Source: Blasia pusilla
Taxonomy: Eukaryota > Marchantiophyta > Marchantiopsida > Blasiales
Assembly (NCBI GenBank): GCA_050084515.1
Contig: CM114272.1
Location: forward strand, 7,688,001-7,752,000
DNA length: 64,000 nt
Direction of reading: 5' to 3'
The notes under the pieces: model-generated
Database searches by the model: none
Told to the model about the DNA's origin: nothing
What the model saw: only the letters and a program-made list of their open reading frames with translations
Program-made: the position numbers and the translations under genes
Shown: positions 1 to 10,979 of the stretch, one piece after another
Numbering within the stretch: position 1 is the stretch's first letter
Layout of the letters: the number at the start of each line of letters is the position of its first letter

Positions 1-171
1 ACCCCACTCCAGCCCACATTCGAGAAAGTGTCACATTCGCTCCCGCTGCCCGCGCGCAGCCCGCTCGCACTCCTTGTTCCCCGCTTTCGCCCTCCTTGTT
101 CCGTCGCGTTGAGACTTCTTTGTTGAAGTTTGTTCGGTCTCGTTCGGCGCTCCGCGAGGCCGCTCACTCTT
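1..171. other. Non-coding, GC-rich edge of window
   Basis: C/T-rich sequence on the plus strand. No reading frame here has a recognisable product. It leads directly into a tandem duplication and may be the leader or left flank of the hAT element that starts further right; that link is inference only. Confidence 0.4.
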
Positions 172-546
172 GCTCGTGTTTGTGCACCTTTCTTTGGAAC
201 TGCAGCCCCGCTCGTGATTCTCTCTCGCGCCTCCTCCCACTACTCGCCGTTGTGATTTTTGCTGCTCCACATCAGACCCGCCATTTCTTCATTGAGTCGA
301 GCTCGTTATCTTGGAGATTCTGGACTCGAGTGTTTCGCTCTTGATTGCCTCACTCCCGCTCGTGTTTGTGCACCTTTGTCGAACCTGCAGCCCGCTCGTG
401 ATTCTCTCTCGCGCCTCCTCCACTACTACTCGCCGTTGTGATTTTTGCTGCTCCACATCAGACCCGCCATTTCTTCATTGAGTCGAGCTCGTTATCTTGG
501 AGATTCTGGACTGGAGTGTCTCCGCTCTTGATTGCCTCACCCCGCT
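172..546. repeat. Two-copy tandem duplication, about 186-189 bp unit
   Basis: Unit 1 begins at 172 and unit 2 at 358, both with GCTCGTGTTTGTGCACCTTT. The units run almost identically through the shared stretch CTGCTCCACATCAGACCCGC to the TTGATTGCCTCAC end. A few small indels separate them, and a third start-like GCTCGTG occurs at 547 before similarity stops. High identity implies a recent duplication. It lies about 650 bp upstream of an hAT transposase start codon. Confidence 0.9.
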
Positions 547-1200
547 GCTCGTGCCTCCGTCTTCTTCTTCAGGTCTTGCATTGCTTTTGTTTGATGCGGT
601 GCAACTTTCTTTGTTAATGCAACATTCTAGTCATTCATACTCGTGTGGAAGCTTGCAATCTTGTGATTTCATATTTCGTGAGCCTTGGTGATCTGGAGCC
701 GCTCTTACTGTGCGGGTAGAACTCTCTCAGAACTTCTTTGTAGATCAAACTCCCTCACTTGGTCATTGTGGTTCTAATCGCGCAGATTTCTGCGGGTTCT
801 CGTTTTGGTTATGTGGCCGATTGGCACCTTGGTGGGCCTCTCTCTCGCTCTTGCTGCGTAGTCGTGAGGCAGCTCACCCGCACATTGGCTTGCTTTTTTC
901 CTCTTAACCCGTATTTCATTTTCCTGCTCTCAAGGGCTTCACATTGAAAGGGCCTTTGCGGTTTTATTCTATTGCTTTTGTGCTGTGGCATTTCTTCCCT
1001 TGCATTTGGTTCACAGCTGTGCAGAAATCTTAGGGTGTTGAGGCTACGATTTCTGTACTCAGTTGTATACCTCGATGTAGCTCTACACCTGTTGTATGAA
1101 CATATGTGATTCATAACCGCTTGCTGGAAATTATCCAGAAAGCTCTCATATTCGCTTTCAAGCCATTAACCGTCTACCTTTTACCTTTGTAGTTGTAGCA
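547..1200. other. Non-coding leader upstream of hAT copy 1
   Basis: No gene is seen. The stretch becomes progressively AT-richer and ends in a pyrimidine-rich segment just before the transposase ATG at 1,201, as expected for a promoter/5' leader or an intron of the element. No terminal inverted repeat could be assigned by eye. Confidence 0.4.
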
Positions 1201-3457
1201 ATGGCCAAAAGACAGAGAACTATGAATGAATTTTTGTGCAAGGAGGTTCCCCAGGAACTTCAAGAGGTTATAGCTCTGTCAGGATCATCAGACGAGAGGG
1301 AAGAACAGAGTACATTGGGCAGCAATACATCCTTACCTACAAAAAACCGGCAAGCTTGGAAAGATGTGTGGTACACGATGTATGATTGGATCACATTTGA
1401 TTCTTCCACAGGAAAAATCCATTGTAAGATTTGTAGGGCAGGAAAAGGCAAGAGTGTCTTTGCTAGGGATGGTGTCAGAACGTAAGGTCTCTGGTTTTAC
1501 AGATCATGCAAAGTCAAACGAGCATGTAAAGCTCGCTTGGGCAGCTAACGGAGGTAAGAAATCCATGGCCAAGGCCATAGCTGCATCTAATCAAACCTGT
1601 GAGGTAGCTCTCCTCACTTTATTTAGGTGTGCATATTTTCTTGCCAAGGAGGCCATGCCTTTCTCTAAGTTCACAGGTATTTGCAAGTTGATGCTTTCTG
1701 TAAATGCACCTATTACTAGAGATCTTTACCAAGATGAGAAGAGTTGCAGTGAGATGTGTTTTTTTATAAGTCAGGTTTTGCTCAAAAGAACCCTTGCTAG
1801 GGTTCAAGCCTCACCATTCTTTGGAATTATGATTGATGAATCTACTGATATATCCGTGACAAGGCATCTAGTGGTCTTTGCAACCTTCATAGAAGATGGT
1901 CAAGCAGAGTGTTGTTTTTTAGGATTGCTTCGGTGTGAGTCTAAGTGTTCTAATGCTATCACAAGTAGTTTGCTCGAATTACTAAAAGATGGGGGCTTAG
2001 ACTTTTCTAGAATGGTAGCTTTTGGGTCGGATGGAGCCTCCTCTATGGTAGGGAGCCAAAACGGGGTAGCTTCACAATTGAAGCTAAAGGTAAATCCATT
2101 CATTCTTTCAGTGCATTGTGTTGCTCATAGGACAAACCTTGCAGCTCTCACAGCTGCTAAAGCAACTAATTGCAAATCCATTTCCATAGAAGTAGATTCC
2201 ATTTTGAATGCAGTAGCAGGATATTTCAAGAGGTCTTCCAAGAGAAAAGTTGTTCTAGCTTCTCTGCAGGAGAGGTTGAATGACTCCCAAAGAGTCATGA
2301 AACGATACCACAAGATCCGCTGGTTGTCGCGATGGCAAGCCGTATCCACCTTATGTGATTCACTAGAATCTGTTTTAATCTACTTTAGGGATATTTCACC
2401 TTCTGAAGATGATGGGAATGCTACAAATTTGTTTGAAAAGTTAAGGTCATTCCAAATGATCTATCAATTATACTTCTTGGTGATATTCTTTTTCTATGTT
2501 GGCAAACTTGAGCAAGATTTTTCAGTACAAATTGTTGATGTAAGTACCATAGGCAGTATTGTTAGTTTTGAGATTGTTGCTATCACTATGAATTTTGTGA
2601 TGGAAACACATGATTTGAATGCATCTACTTTTTCAGAGGATACAGGGTATCACATTCTACCAGACTTTGGACCTCCAAATGGCTATCTAAGACGCTTACA
2701 ATCCGAAATTAGAGGGAGGAAGTTCCATAGTATCGACATGATTCGGGGACATGCGCATTTGGGGATTTGGAGGTGCTTTGTTGTTTCAAAAGAGTTATTC
2801 GAGAGTGTTTGTATAATTTTGGTTGCAAGATAGATTTAGAGACAATAATCTTATGGGTGCAATGAGAATCTGAACCCCTTACACATGCCTTCTAGACAAG
2901 TAGGACTCGTGAGTTGGGGATGTAAGGAAATAGAAGAGTTGTGTGCACATTTTGGATCCGAGTTACCATTGAAGGGCATTTGCAACCTTCTGTCATAAAT
3001 TCTCTTCTTTGTCAAGCAAGAATTTCAGTCCTTCAAGTTGATGGCGACAACTAAGTGGATGGACCGTAACTTTAGGGATCTATGGGCAATGGTGAGTTGG
3101 AGTCCATCTTTACAATGTAAGTTTGCAAACTTGCTGGTGTTGGCTAATGTTGCAAGGGTTCAATGTGTAAGCACTGCAATTTGTGAGAGAGCATTCTCAA
3201 TTCAGAACATGATAAAGACCAACTGTAGGAATAGACTAGGTAGTAAACATTTGGATGTTGTTCTCAGAATTGCCTTAGAAGGCCCTACTGTTGATTATGA
3301 GGACATGCTTGCTGAATCTGTAGTTCTTTGGAAAACCTCTGCTAGTTTTAGGTACCTGTACGCTAATCCAGAAAGATATCTCTGCCCTCAAGCAAAAGTT
3401 GATGTTACACCTTCTATTGACTTGTCTTCTTTAAATAGTTTTTGCATTTTGTTGTAG
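1201..3457 (+). pseudogene. hAT-family transposase, copy 1 (KIAA1586/ZNF862-like), frameshifted
   Basis: Cut-and-paste DNA transposase remnant. It starts MAKRQRTMNEFL at 1,201 and has a TTF/BED-like zinc finger (CKIC near 1,420; the His pair of DHAKSNEH near 1,510). The RNase H-fold catalytic core shows GIMIDESTDIS near 1,830, VAFGSDGASSMVG near 2,020 and CVAHRTNL near 2,120, followed by the conserved RWLSRWQAV. The C-terminal hAT dimerisation segment (STAICERAFSIQNM) is at 3,170-3,220. The frame is lost near 1,484, where comparison with copy 3 indicates a 2-nt deletion inside the zinc finger. It is lost again between about 2,833 and 3,038, where several stops occur. The family assignment rests on motif order. 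The element is not autonomous as it stands. Confidence 0.85.
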
Positions 3458-3464
3458 ACTTAGA

Positions 3465-3515
3465 GCCCCTTCATAATACTTGGAAGTTTGAGATATCCAA
3501 GTATTATAAAGGGGC
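3465..3515. repeat. Imperfect 20-bp inverted repeat 3' of hAT copy 1
   Basis: Arms 3,465-3,484 and 3,496-3,515 (GCCCCTTCATAATACTTGGA and its reverse complement) match at 19 of 20 positions around an 11-nt loop. The same AATACTTGG/CCAA-TATT hairpin occurs in degraded form at about 5,472-5,510 beside hAT copy 2. It is therefore a conserved part of the element's 3' end and not a local accident. Confidence 0.8.
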
Positions 3516-3517
3516 AA

Positions 3518-3575
3518 AATCCTTGGCTCCCAACTGGTTGGGAGGCCTGGCCAGGTTCAACTCCTGCCAAGGATT
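3518..3575 (+). other. tRNA-like fold without anticodon arm, 3' end of hAT copy 1
   Basis: The 58-nt segment can fold as a 9-bp outer stem (AATCCTTGG with CCAAGGATT) and a 5-bp D-like stem (CTCCC/GGGAG) with the loop AACTGGTT. A T-like arm has stem CAGG/CCTG and the canonical 7-nt loop TTCAACT. No anticodon arm is present. The same segment is conserved next to hAT copy 2 at 5,409-5,464. It could be a tRNA-derived remnant captured by the transposon or a structured transposon end. It is not a functional tRNA gene. Confidence 0.55.
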
Positions 3576-5394
3576 CCTTGAGTGTGTATTTTAGTTCTCA
3601 AGGTTTAGTTTAGAGGTAATACTTAAACGGAGAAGTCATGAAAAAAAAAGATTGGGAAAGAAGGAGAGTTTTTTTTACCGGTAGTTTTCAAATCAGCTCG
3701 GTTATTGGCCACACCATTTTTTGGATTTTCGGATAAAGAACCGCGTAAAATTATAAATATCGGATTTTCTCGGACTGAAAAAAATTTACTCTTATTTTTA
3801 CTCCTCTTTTTAAATCTAAATGGCCACAGCCGAAGACCTGTTTAAAAAATCCGAACTGATTTAATATTATCCGGATATTATCTGATTAAATTAAAAAAAC
3901 TCCCCGGACCTTGCCCTGAACAGTCCGGCTCTCAAAAAGGAGTCATTAAAATGGTTTTCACTTCATTTCATTATTCCAACACTTTCCTTTGAAAACTTTT
4001 TCAAAAAGTCCTTTTTCCCTACGTACCGATCTGAATTTGAAACAAGGTAGGAATTTCTCCACGTGGCCTGGATATCCGTTGAGCGCTGATGTTTCATTAA
4101 ATTCTACTTTTCTTTTCATTATTGTCACTATCTTGGAAATTCAATCACTCGCTACTAGTACCAGTAGTATCCACTAGATTCCACCTGTCCGGATTCTCGA
4201 GCCACTCTTTTCTTAACGTTCCAGACTCCAGAGTGTGGATGTGACGGACCTCGACTACGAAAGTAATGGAACTTTGGACGACGAACGCCACCGTTCAGTT
4301 CAGCGGCGTTTTGATCGCGTGATTCCCAGTTAGGTCGAGATAGAGTTCCGTTTGCATGTGTCGCCATTCCGATCGAGGTGCGCCGTGCAGCACCGTCACA
4401 TTCGTTTGGAGAAACCCACGAAAGGTTCAGAGCTGGGATGAACAGATTTTTGTGAGGTTTCCAAAATATGGAATGAAGAGTTTGATGTCCGCTTGGATCG
4501 GAGCGCAATGACGTAGCGACCGCTCTTCGCGCATCTGAATCGGAGATTCGTCGTTCGATGGGAGGTACGGCTCACATTGCTCCCAATTTTTGTCTTCTAG
4601 GTCTGGAAAGTTTGCCGGTTTGAGATTCTGTTTGTCGCTGGGAGTTCCAAGATTTGTTGGCATGAGTAGGGTTTCATGGTCAAGGCGCAAACGACTTGTA
4701 AGAACGCGCCGGCGGACATGAGGCCTCAACCCTAAACGTAGTGGAAGCCTGAAAGAGAAGATGGCACGAGTTTTGAGGATTATGACAGTACGACTGATTT
4801 ACTGAGAGATGCGCTTGCGAGATCGAGGCGATAGTTGGCTGATGCCAAGCATTCATTAGCAAGATCCCTGCGGCAGTTCGGAATCTGTTGGCAATCTAGT
4901 GGCGAGAGGTTGTTCGACGATTCAAATGTGAAACCGTGAGTAGCGGATTTGAATCTGCTTCCGGTCGGGGACTTCTTTTTTCCTAATTGTTGGTATATGA
5001 TATATATATTTCGGAGTTTCGTCTAGTATTATGATATATATCCGGAATCCGGTAATCGGTCATGCCTGGTAAATTTATTTTGTGTAAAAATAATTATTAC
5101 TTTGAGAATCAGTTCATATCCAAAATTTGAAATATGTTAGATTTCTTTTGGTGTTATTAAATCCCCGGTAGCCATTTTCTAGTAGTTTTTCTCGATGGTC
5201 TTTTTTCTTGTGGCTGTCGATTTTTAGCGTAATTCTTTTTCCTCTTGCACGCTTCTTCATTTTTCGTGGTCCACATCCTATTTTTCTTACTTCCTACTTT
5301 TCTCCTTCCCATCTCTCTAGCTCACAATGTCACTCTCCTCCATATCTCCCCTATGCCGAATGCAAGAAAACATGACTAGTCACTCGGATTCCAC
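3576..5394. other. Intergenic spacer, no gene recognised
   Basis: No coding region is supported. 3,650-4,150 is AT-rich. 4,150-4,935 is more GC-balanced and ends at a strong splice-donor-like GTGAGT at 4,936, so a non-coding leader exon of an unrecognised gene is possible but unproven. The rest is AT-rich with TATATATAT-like stretches near 5,000-5,040. Confidence 0.4.
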
Positions 5395-7142
5395 TTGCTC
5401 TTTGTTACATCCTTGGGAGGAGTTGAACCTCGCCATTTCTCTCAATCACTTGGGAGCCAAGGATCATGTCCTTCTAAAATACTTGGAGCTCCAAAGTATT
5501 ATAGAGGGCTCTATATCATGGAAAAAATACAAAGTGAGCCTACATGTCATCAAAGTCATCTCCAGGTCCTTCTAGGGCAATCCTCAAATCATCGTCTACA
5601 TGTTTGGTAGCTAGTCTATTATTAGACTTGGTCTTTAGCATATTCTAAATTGAGATTGTACTCTCGCATATGACAGTACTAACACATTGCACCCTTGCAA
5701 CATTAGTCAACACAAGAAAATTAGCAAACTTACATTGTAAAGTTGGCCTCTAACTCACCATTGCCCATATATCTCTGAAATTACCATCTTTCCACTCTCT
5801 AGTAAGCATCAATTTGAAGGATTGATTTTTTTTTTTAACACAAGTCGGATTTATAACAAACGATTGCAAGTTTCCCCTCAATGGTAATTTACATCCAAAA
5901 TGTCCACACAAGTCTTCCAAGCCCTTACACCCCCAACTATTTGACCCAACCTGTCGAAAGGGCATGTGCAAACGGTTTTTTGCATCAATCAGATTTTTAT
6001 CCCTCAACCAATCGTGAAAAGCTGAACATACACTTTTACCATATGTCTTTTGAAATAAAAGAGCAGCTTCTAGATCTCTCCCGATGTGGTCTCTCAACAT
6101 ATTAATGTTATGAAACTTACTACTCTAATTTCAAACTACAAACATCTAAGATATCCCTCAAGGGGTCCAAAAATCGGGTGTGGTATGATAACCTGTTTCT
6201 TATGAAAAAGTAGATGCATTCAAATCTCGATTTTCCATGACATAATTCAACGTAATAGAAGCTATCTCAAAACTAAAAATGCTACCAATAGTGCTAATAT
6301 CTACAAACTTGTATTGGAAGATTTTACTCAAGTTAGCAAGGCTAGAAAGAATATCAACAAGAAAATATATGTGATAGATCATTTGGAATGATCTTAACTT
6401 GTTGTATAAATTTGAGGCATTCCCATCATCTTCTGAAGACGCAATATCCTTGAAATATGTCAATATAGACTCCAATTAATTACACAAAGTACATACAACT
6501 TGCCAACGAGACAAAAATCTCATCTTATGATACCTCTTCATAACTCGTTGAGAGTCACTCAATTTTCTTGATGTGTTGCTAAGTCGGCTTTCCTCTTAGA
6601 AGACCTTCTGAAATATCTTGCTAGAGCATTCAGAATAGAATCTATGTCTTGCGAAATTGCCTTGCAATGGGGTGCTCTTGCAATTGTCAAAGCTACAAGA
6701 TTCGTCCTATGGGCTACGCAAAGCACTAAAAGAAGATACGAGTTCGCCTTTTTCTTCAATTGTGAAACAACCCCGGTTTGCCTTCCAACTATTGTAGAGG
6801 CACCATCACATCCAAATGCTACCATTTTTTAATGTTCTTAGACTAGTCCTCCATCTTTGATGAACACCAATAAAATGTTAGTGATAGCATTTGAGTATCT
6901 AGATTCACAATGAACAAAGCGTAGAAAAAAATACTCAATTTGACCCTCTTAAACGAATGTTGCAAACACAACTAAATGACCATTCACATATATATCGTTA
7001 GATTCATCAATCATTATTCCAAAGAAAGGAGATGCCTAAACTCTAGCTAGAGTCCTCTTTCTCAAAACTTGGCTTATGAAGAAATACATCTCACTACAAC
7101 TTTTCTCGTCTTGATACGAGTCTCTAGTGATAGGTGCATTCA
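5395..7142 (-). pseudogene. hAT-family transposase, copy 2, minus strand, 5'-truncated
   Basis: This is a second member of the family at 1,201, read on the minus strand. The DDE-region segment MVAFGCDGASTIVG lies at 6,790-6,825 and CVAHRTNLVAL near 6,720. The RDLEAALLFQ and FRDIWAMVS segments lie between 6,100 and 5,750. A dimerisation remnant (NNRLATKHVDDDLRIALEGP) lies near 5,580-5,640. Multiple stops and frame changes interrupt it. The N-terminal third, including the zinc finger, is missing: similarity ends at 7,142, where copia sequence begins. The 3' end keeps the tRNA-like fold (5,409-5,464) and the neighbouring hairpin. Protein-level divergence from copy 1 indicates an older insertion and not a recent duplicate. 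Confidence 0.8.
5409..5464 (-). other. tRNA-like fold, 3' end of hAT copy 2
   Basis: This is the counterpart of 3,518-3,575. The outer stem ATCCTTGG/CCAAGGAT is conserved and the D-like arm keeps 4 of 5 pairs. The T-like loop TTCAACT is identical, with stem GAGG/CCTC. One stem pair has switched from C-G in copy 1 to G-C here, which preserves pairing. Confidence 0.55.
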
Positions 7143-7484
7143 TATGATAGGAGCAACCAATGCAACATGTGAGGCGGAGTGGCTCCATTGATTACATATT
7201 GAGATTGGTGTGAGTAACTTAAGACCTAATGTAATATATGCACACAATATTAGTAGCATCAAGCTTGTTAATAACCTTGTGTTTCATGCTTGAACTAAGC
7301 ATGTTGAGATGCACTACCATTTTATCAGAGAGGAAGTGATTGTAGGAGAAATTGATCTTGTGTATATAGGTAGAGATCAACAAAGTGTTGATATCCTTAC
7401 AAAAGAAGTATTTAGAGATAAGTTTGAGATATTTAGAAACGATTTAGGAATTAGAGATATCGATATGAGCTTTAGGGGGAGTAT
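7143..7484 (+). pseudogene. Ty1/copia pol C-terminus (RNase H end) with polypurine tract
   Basis: Reading the plus strand gives the tail of a copia polyprotein. CEAEWLH is the RNase H remnant, followed by SSIKLVNNLVFHA, then TKHVEMHYHFIREEV and DILTKEVFRDKFE, ending IRDIDMSFRG. This is the usual order just upstream of a copia 3' LTR, and the polypurine tract TTTAGGGGGAG at about 7,471-7,481 fits. It carries internal stops. The left edge abuts hAT copy 2, so only the element's 3' end survives. Confidence 0.75.
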
Positions 7485-7793
7485 TTAAGACTAAGTTACA
7501 GTCAAACTGATCTTCATCCAAACTGCTACATTTGGTTCTCACACGGAGTAAGGAATCTTAATCTTGTTTAGTCAATTAAGCGCGATTATCTTAACTAGGG
7601 TTAGTTCATTAGAGTTAGTCTAACTCAAGACTATGGTTAAGATTAGGGCTAGGGTTGTTTGTTCATACCTTATATAATTGAGAAGGGACCAGCCTCCATT
7701 TCTTCTCTCATTGCAAAATTTCGTTCTCCATGGTGGTGTGTGAGTGTGAGAGTTGTTTCCCACCGATTATGCTTCTTTAGGAGTTTTCTACAA
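7485..7793 (+). mobile_element. Copia LTR fragment (plus orientation)
   Basis: It begins with AAGACTAAGTTACA just after the polypurine tract. It is clearly homologous, as reverse complement, to 29,794-30,117. Shared blocks include the TTGGTTCTCAC/TTGGTACTCAC region, TTAACTAGG, the TATA-like TATATAATTGAGAAGG and CTCATTGCAAAATTT. Similarity stops at TTTTCTAC near 7,793. The LTR start has lost the canonical TG. It is the 3' LTR of the adjacent copia fragment, truncated on its right. Confidence 0.75.
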
Positions 7794-8030
7794 TCTTGAC
7801 TTTCATTTTTCTCCCACATCTATTCGTTGTTGGCTAGTGCATATTGGTGACTAGATGCTCTCTTTTTCTTGTTATTCTTGCTCAATGCTTTGGGATCTTG
7901 AATATTATTATAGTTGGTGCTTAGTGCTAGACGTCATTGCTTGTTGTTGGTTGGTCATCTTTGCTCGTCATTTTTTCTGAGTGTGTTTTAATCCCAAATA
8001 GCTTCTGATTGGTTCTCTCTTACCCTTTAC

Positions 8031-10080
8031 ATGGCTAAGAGACATAGAACTATGAATGAGTCATGTCATAGGATGTTTGTCATGACTTTGAAGAGGATAA
8101 TATTAAATTAAGATCAATGGATACGTGGGACATTGAAAAATTGAATGCTCCTTTGGAAAGTCCAACTGAAAAGAATTGATCAACTTGGAAGGGCATATGG
8201 CATACCTTGTTTGATTGGATAGAGTTTAATGTAGAAAATAGTATGATATTTCGGAAAGTCTGTAGAAAGGGTAACGGAAAAAATTCTTTTGCTAGGGATG
8301 ATGCCATAAATTTGAAGGTTTCAGCCTTTTATAGATCATGGTAAAATCAAATGAGCATATGAAACTTGCATGGGTTACTAATGCAAGAAAAAAAAATCCA
8401 TGGCCAAAGTCATAGCTACTTCTAATTAAACTTGTGACCTTGCTCTTTTGACTTTGTTCAAAAGCACATATTTCATTGCAAAGGAAGCCTTGCTATTTGC
8501 CAAATTCCCGAATCCATGTTAGTTATTGCTTTCAATGATTGTGCCAATTACTTGAGACTTGTATCAACTTGAGAAAATATGAATTTGATACATGCTTTTA
8601 ACCATACCATGTTCTTCTTAAAAGGACCCTTTCTAAAGTGTAGCGGTCACTTTCCTTCGGAATCATTATTAGGATCCATTGATATATCCATTATTGGACA
8701 TCTTGTTATATTGGCGACCTACTTAGAGGAGGGCCAAGTTGAGAGTTCTTTTATAGAATTTCTACAATATGTAGGGAAAATTTTAAATACAGTTACTAAC
8801 CATCTATTGGATTTGCTATAGGATTTCAGACAAAAGAATTCAAAGATGGTGGCCTTTGGATTTTACGAAGGCTGTGCTACGGTAAGAAGTCACAAAGGAG
8901 AGCATCTCAATTGAAGCAAAAAGTGAGTCCTTTTATGTTTTCTATTCATTGTGTCACGCGTAGGATCAACCTGGTTGCTTTAACAATAGTGAAAGGAGTA
9001 GGTTATAAAGATGCATCTACACAAATAGAATCTAAGTTGATCTTGAATGTTGTATCTGAAATTTTTTTAAGGTCATCCAAGAGGAAGTGTGGTCTTGCAA
9101 CATTACAAGAGAAGTTGATTGACTAGACTATCAAGGGATAATGAAGAGATATCATAAAATTTATTGGTTATCATGTTGGCAAGCTGTCACTAGTTGGATG
9201 ACTAGTTGGAAATTGGAATCAATCCTTACGTATTTCAAGAATAGTTCCCCTTGTGAAGATGATGCTAATGTTGCCAATATGTATAATAAATTGAGATTAT
9301 TTTAAATAATCTATTCATTGGACAAATATCTTGTTTCTTATGGCTAACTTGAGTAAAATGTTCCAATACAAGTTTGTAATTTTGTGTGAATTCTGAAATA
9401 GTTTCAATTATAATGAACTTTGTGATGAAAAATCTTTACTTGAATATTTGTAACTTCTTTGAAAAATTAGATTTAGACTTTCATAGGATTTTTCAAATAT
9501 CCCCTATGGCGGATATTTTAAATGTGTGGAATCACGGATGAGGGGCAAAAAGTACATTAGCATTGAAAAATTGAGTAATGTGATTGAAAGATTTAAAAGT
9601 TTCTCTAATGTTTCAAAAGAACTTTGCTCATGGTATTTGCATAACTTTATAAAATCATTTTAGGGATAATAATCTCATAACCCTAAACAATGAGGTCATG
9701 CATATGCCTTGAAGGCAAATAGGATTGATGAGTTCTAAGGATTTATAAAATTTTTGTGCACATTTTGGGAGTGACATTGGCCACTTGCTCTAGTGAATTT
9801 GGGAGTAATGAAGTAACAATTTCAATCCTTTTAAGCCTATGGCCACCACATAATGGAAAGATAAAAAAATTTGGGATTTGAGGACTTGCTCATTTTAGTG
9901 GGGATTGCAATTATAGGTATGGCCACAATTACTTTTTAGAAATTTTTCAAGGTGTAGAATATGATTCAGACTAAAAGTCGTAGATTCGTAATAGACGAAT
10001 GACTAAAATCTTTGGATTTACTTAGTGGGTAGAATAGTAGACTAGCCTCGAGAGTTGTTGGTTAATCTATACATTTAGGT
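8031..10080 (+). pseudogene. hAT-family transposase, copy 3, heavily degraded
   Basis: It begins ATGGCTAAGAGACATAGAAC, parallel to the start of copy 1, with the zinc-finger region ARDD-INLKVSAF near 8,290-8,325. It then shows weak core similarity (INLVALTIVK and RSSKRKCGLATLQEKL at about 8,960-9,120) and a remnant of the dimerisation region near 9,960. Stops and indels occur throughout. Its intact zinc-finger frame is useful because it reveals the 2-nt deletion in copy 1. The upstream 7,794-8,030 may be the element's own 5' leader. Confidence 0.7.
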
Positions 10081-10979
10081 AACACATTAGATACGAACAT
10101 TTTAATACTTAGGGAGATATATTTGTGTTCAAGATGTTCTAAGTAAAGTGTGTAGAAGATGTTCTGTTGTGTAGGGCATCTTGTCCTGTACTTACTATTC
10201 AGCTTCAAAGGCCCTGAATAGAATTCCTCCTTGGAATTGAATTACTGAAAATTGATACAATTACCTACAGAATGAATCAGCAATAACTTCTAAGCCAAAT
10301 GAATTCCGCAACTAAAGAAACCTGGGACTGACTATGTGCTGTCGACACCCAACAGGAAGGTCACTTTTGTAATCACAGTGCAAAGAAAGGAATAAACCCT
10401 TCGGTAAATACACTACAAATTGGAGTCTACACCGCAGCCAAACAAATAAAGTGGGGGAACCACCAGTGGCTTAAGAGGACTGTCAATTCATCCACATATG
10501 AGGAGGTCTTGCAACTTTCAGCCAGCGCTGGCCAGCATGAAACATAGGGAAGAAGCCTCTGCACATAAGTGAACATAACACAAGTTGGTTACACAAAATT
10601 CAGGACTGAACATTCCAAATATCACCAACGATTTCCCCCACTGCATATCCTTTGTTGATCACACTTCCCTCCTATCATAGGCTCAGTTAAGCAGTCAGCC
10701 TAAGTCACATTGCCTGAGTGGAAACCTAACGCTGGCCTGCGTCAACTCAGTAGAATATTACCGGCTGGATAATTCAGTGAAATTCTTAAACCGTTTTGGT
10801 TATGTATTTCTTCACCTGAGATCTGCATTGTGGGAGGAGAGATACTTCCTCAGAAACTCTTCATCAAGTGTTCTAAGTTATCAGAGCAGCCCTTGTCATC
10901 AGGTGTTGAACAGGTGAGTCTACTACATTACAATGTGTCCCTCAAGAGTTGCACTGCCAATCCCGTCCAAGCAGATATT
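10081..10979. other. Spacer / probable 3' flank of the USP gene
   Basis: No coding sequence is recognised. On the minus strand this would be downstream of the USP gene, but no exon encoding kinase or linker motifs is visible. It is ordinary base composition with no repeat seen, and may be 3' UTR or intron. Confidence 0.35.
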
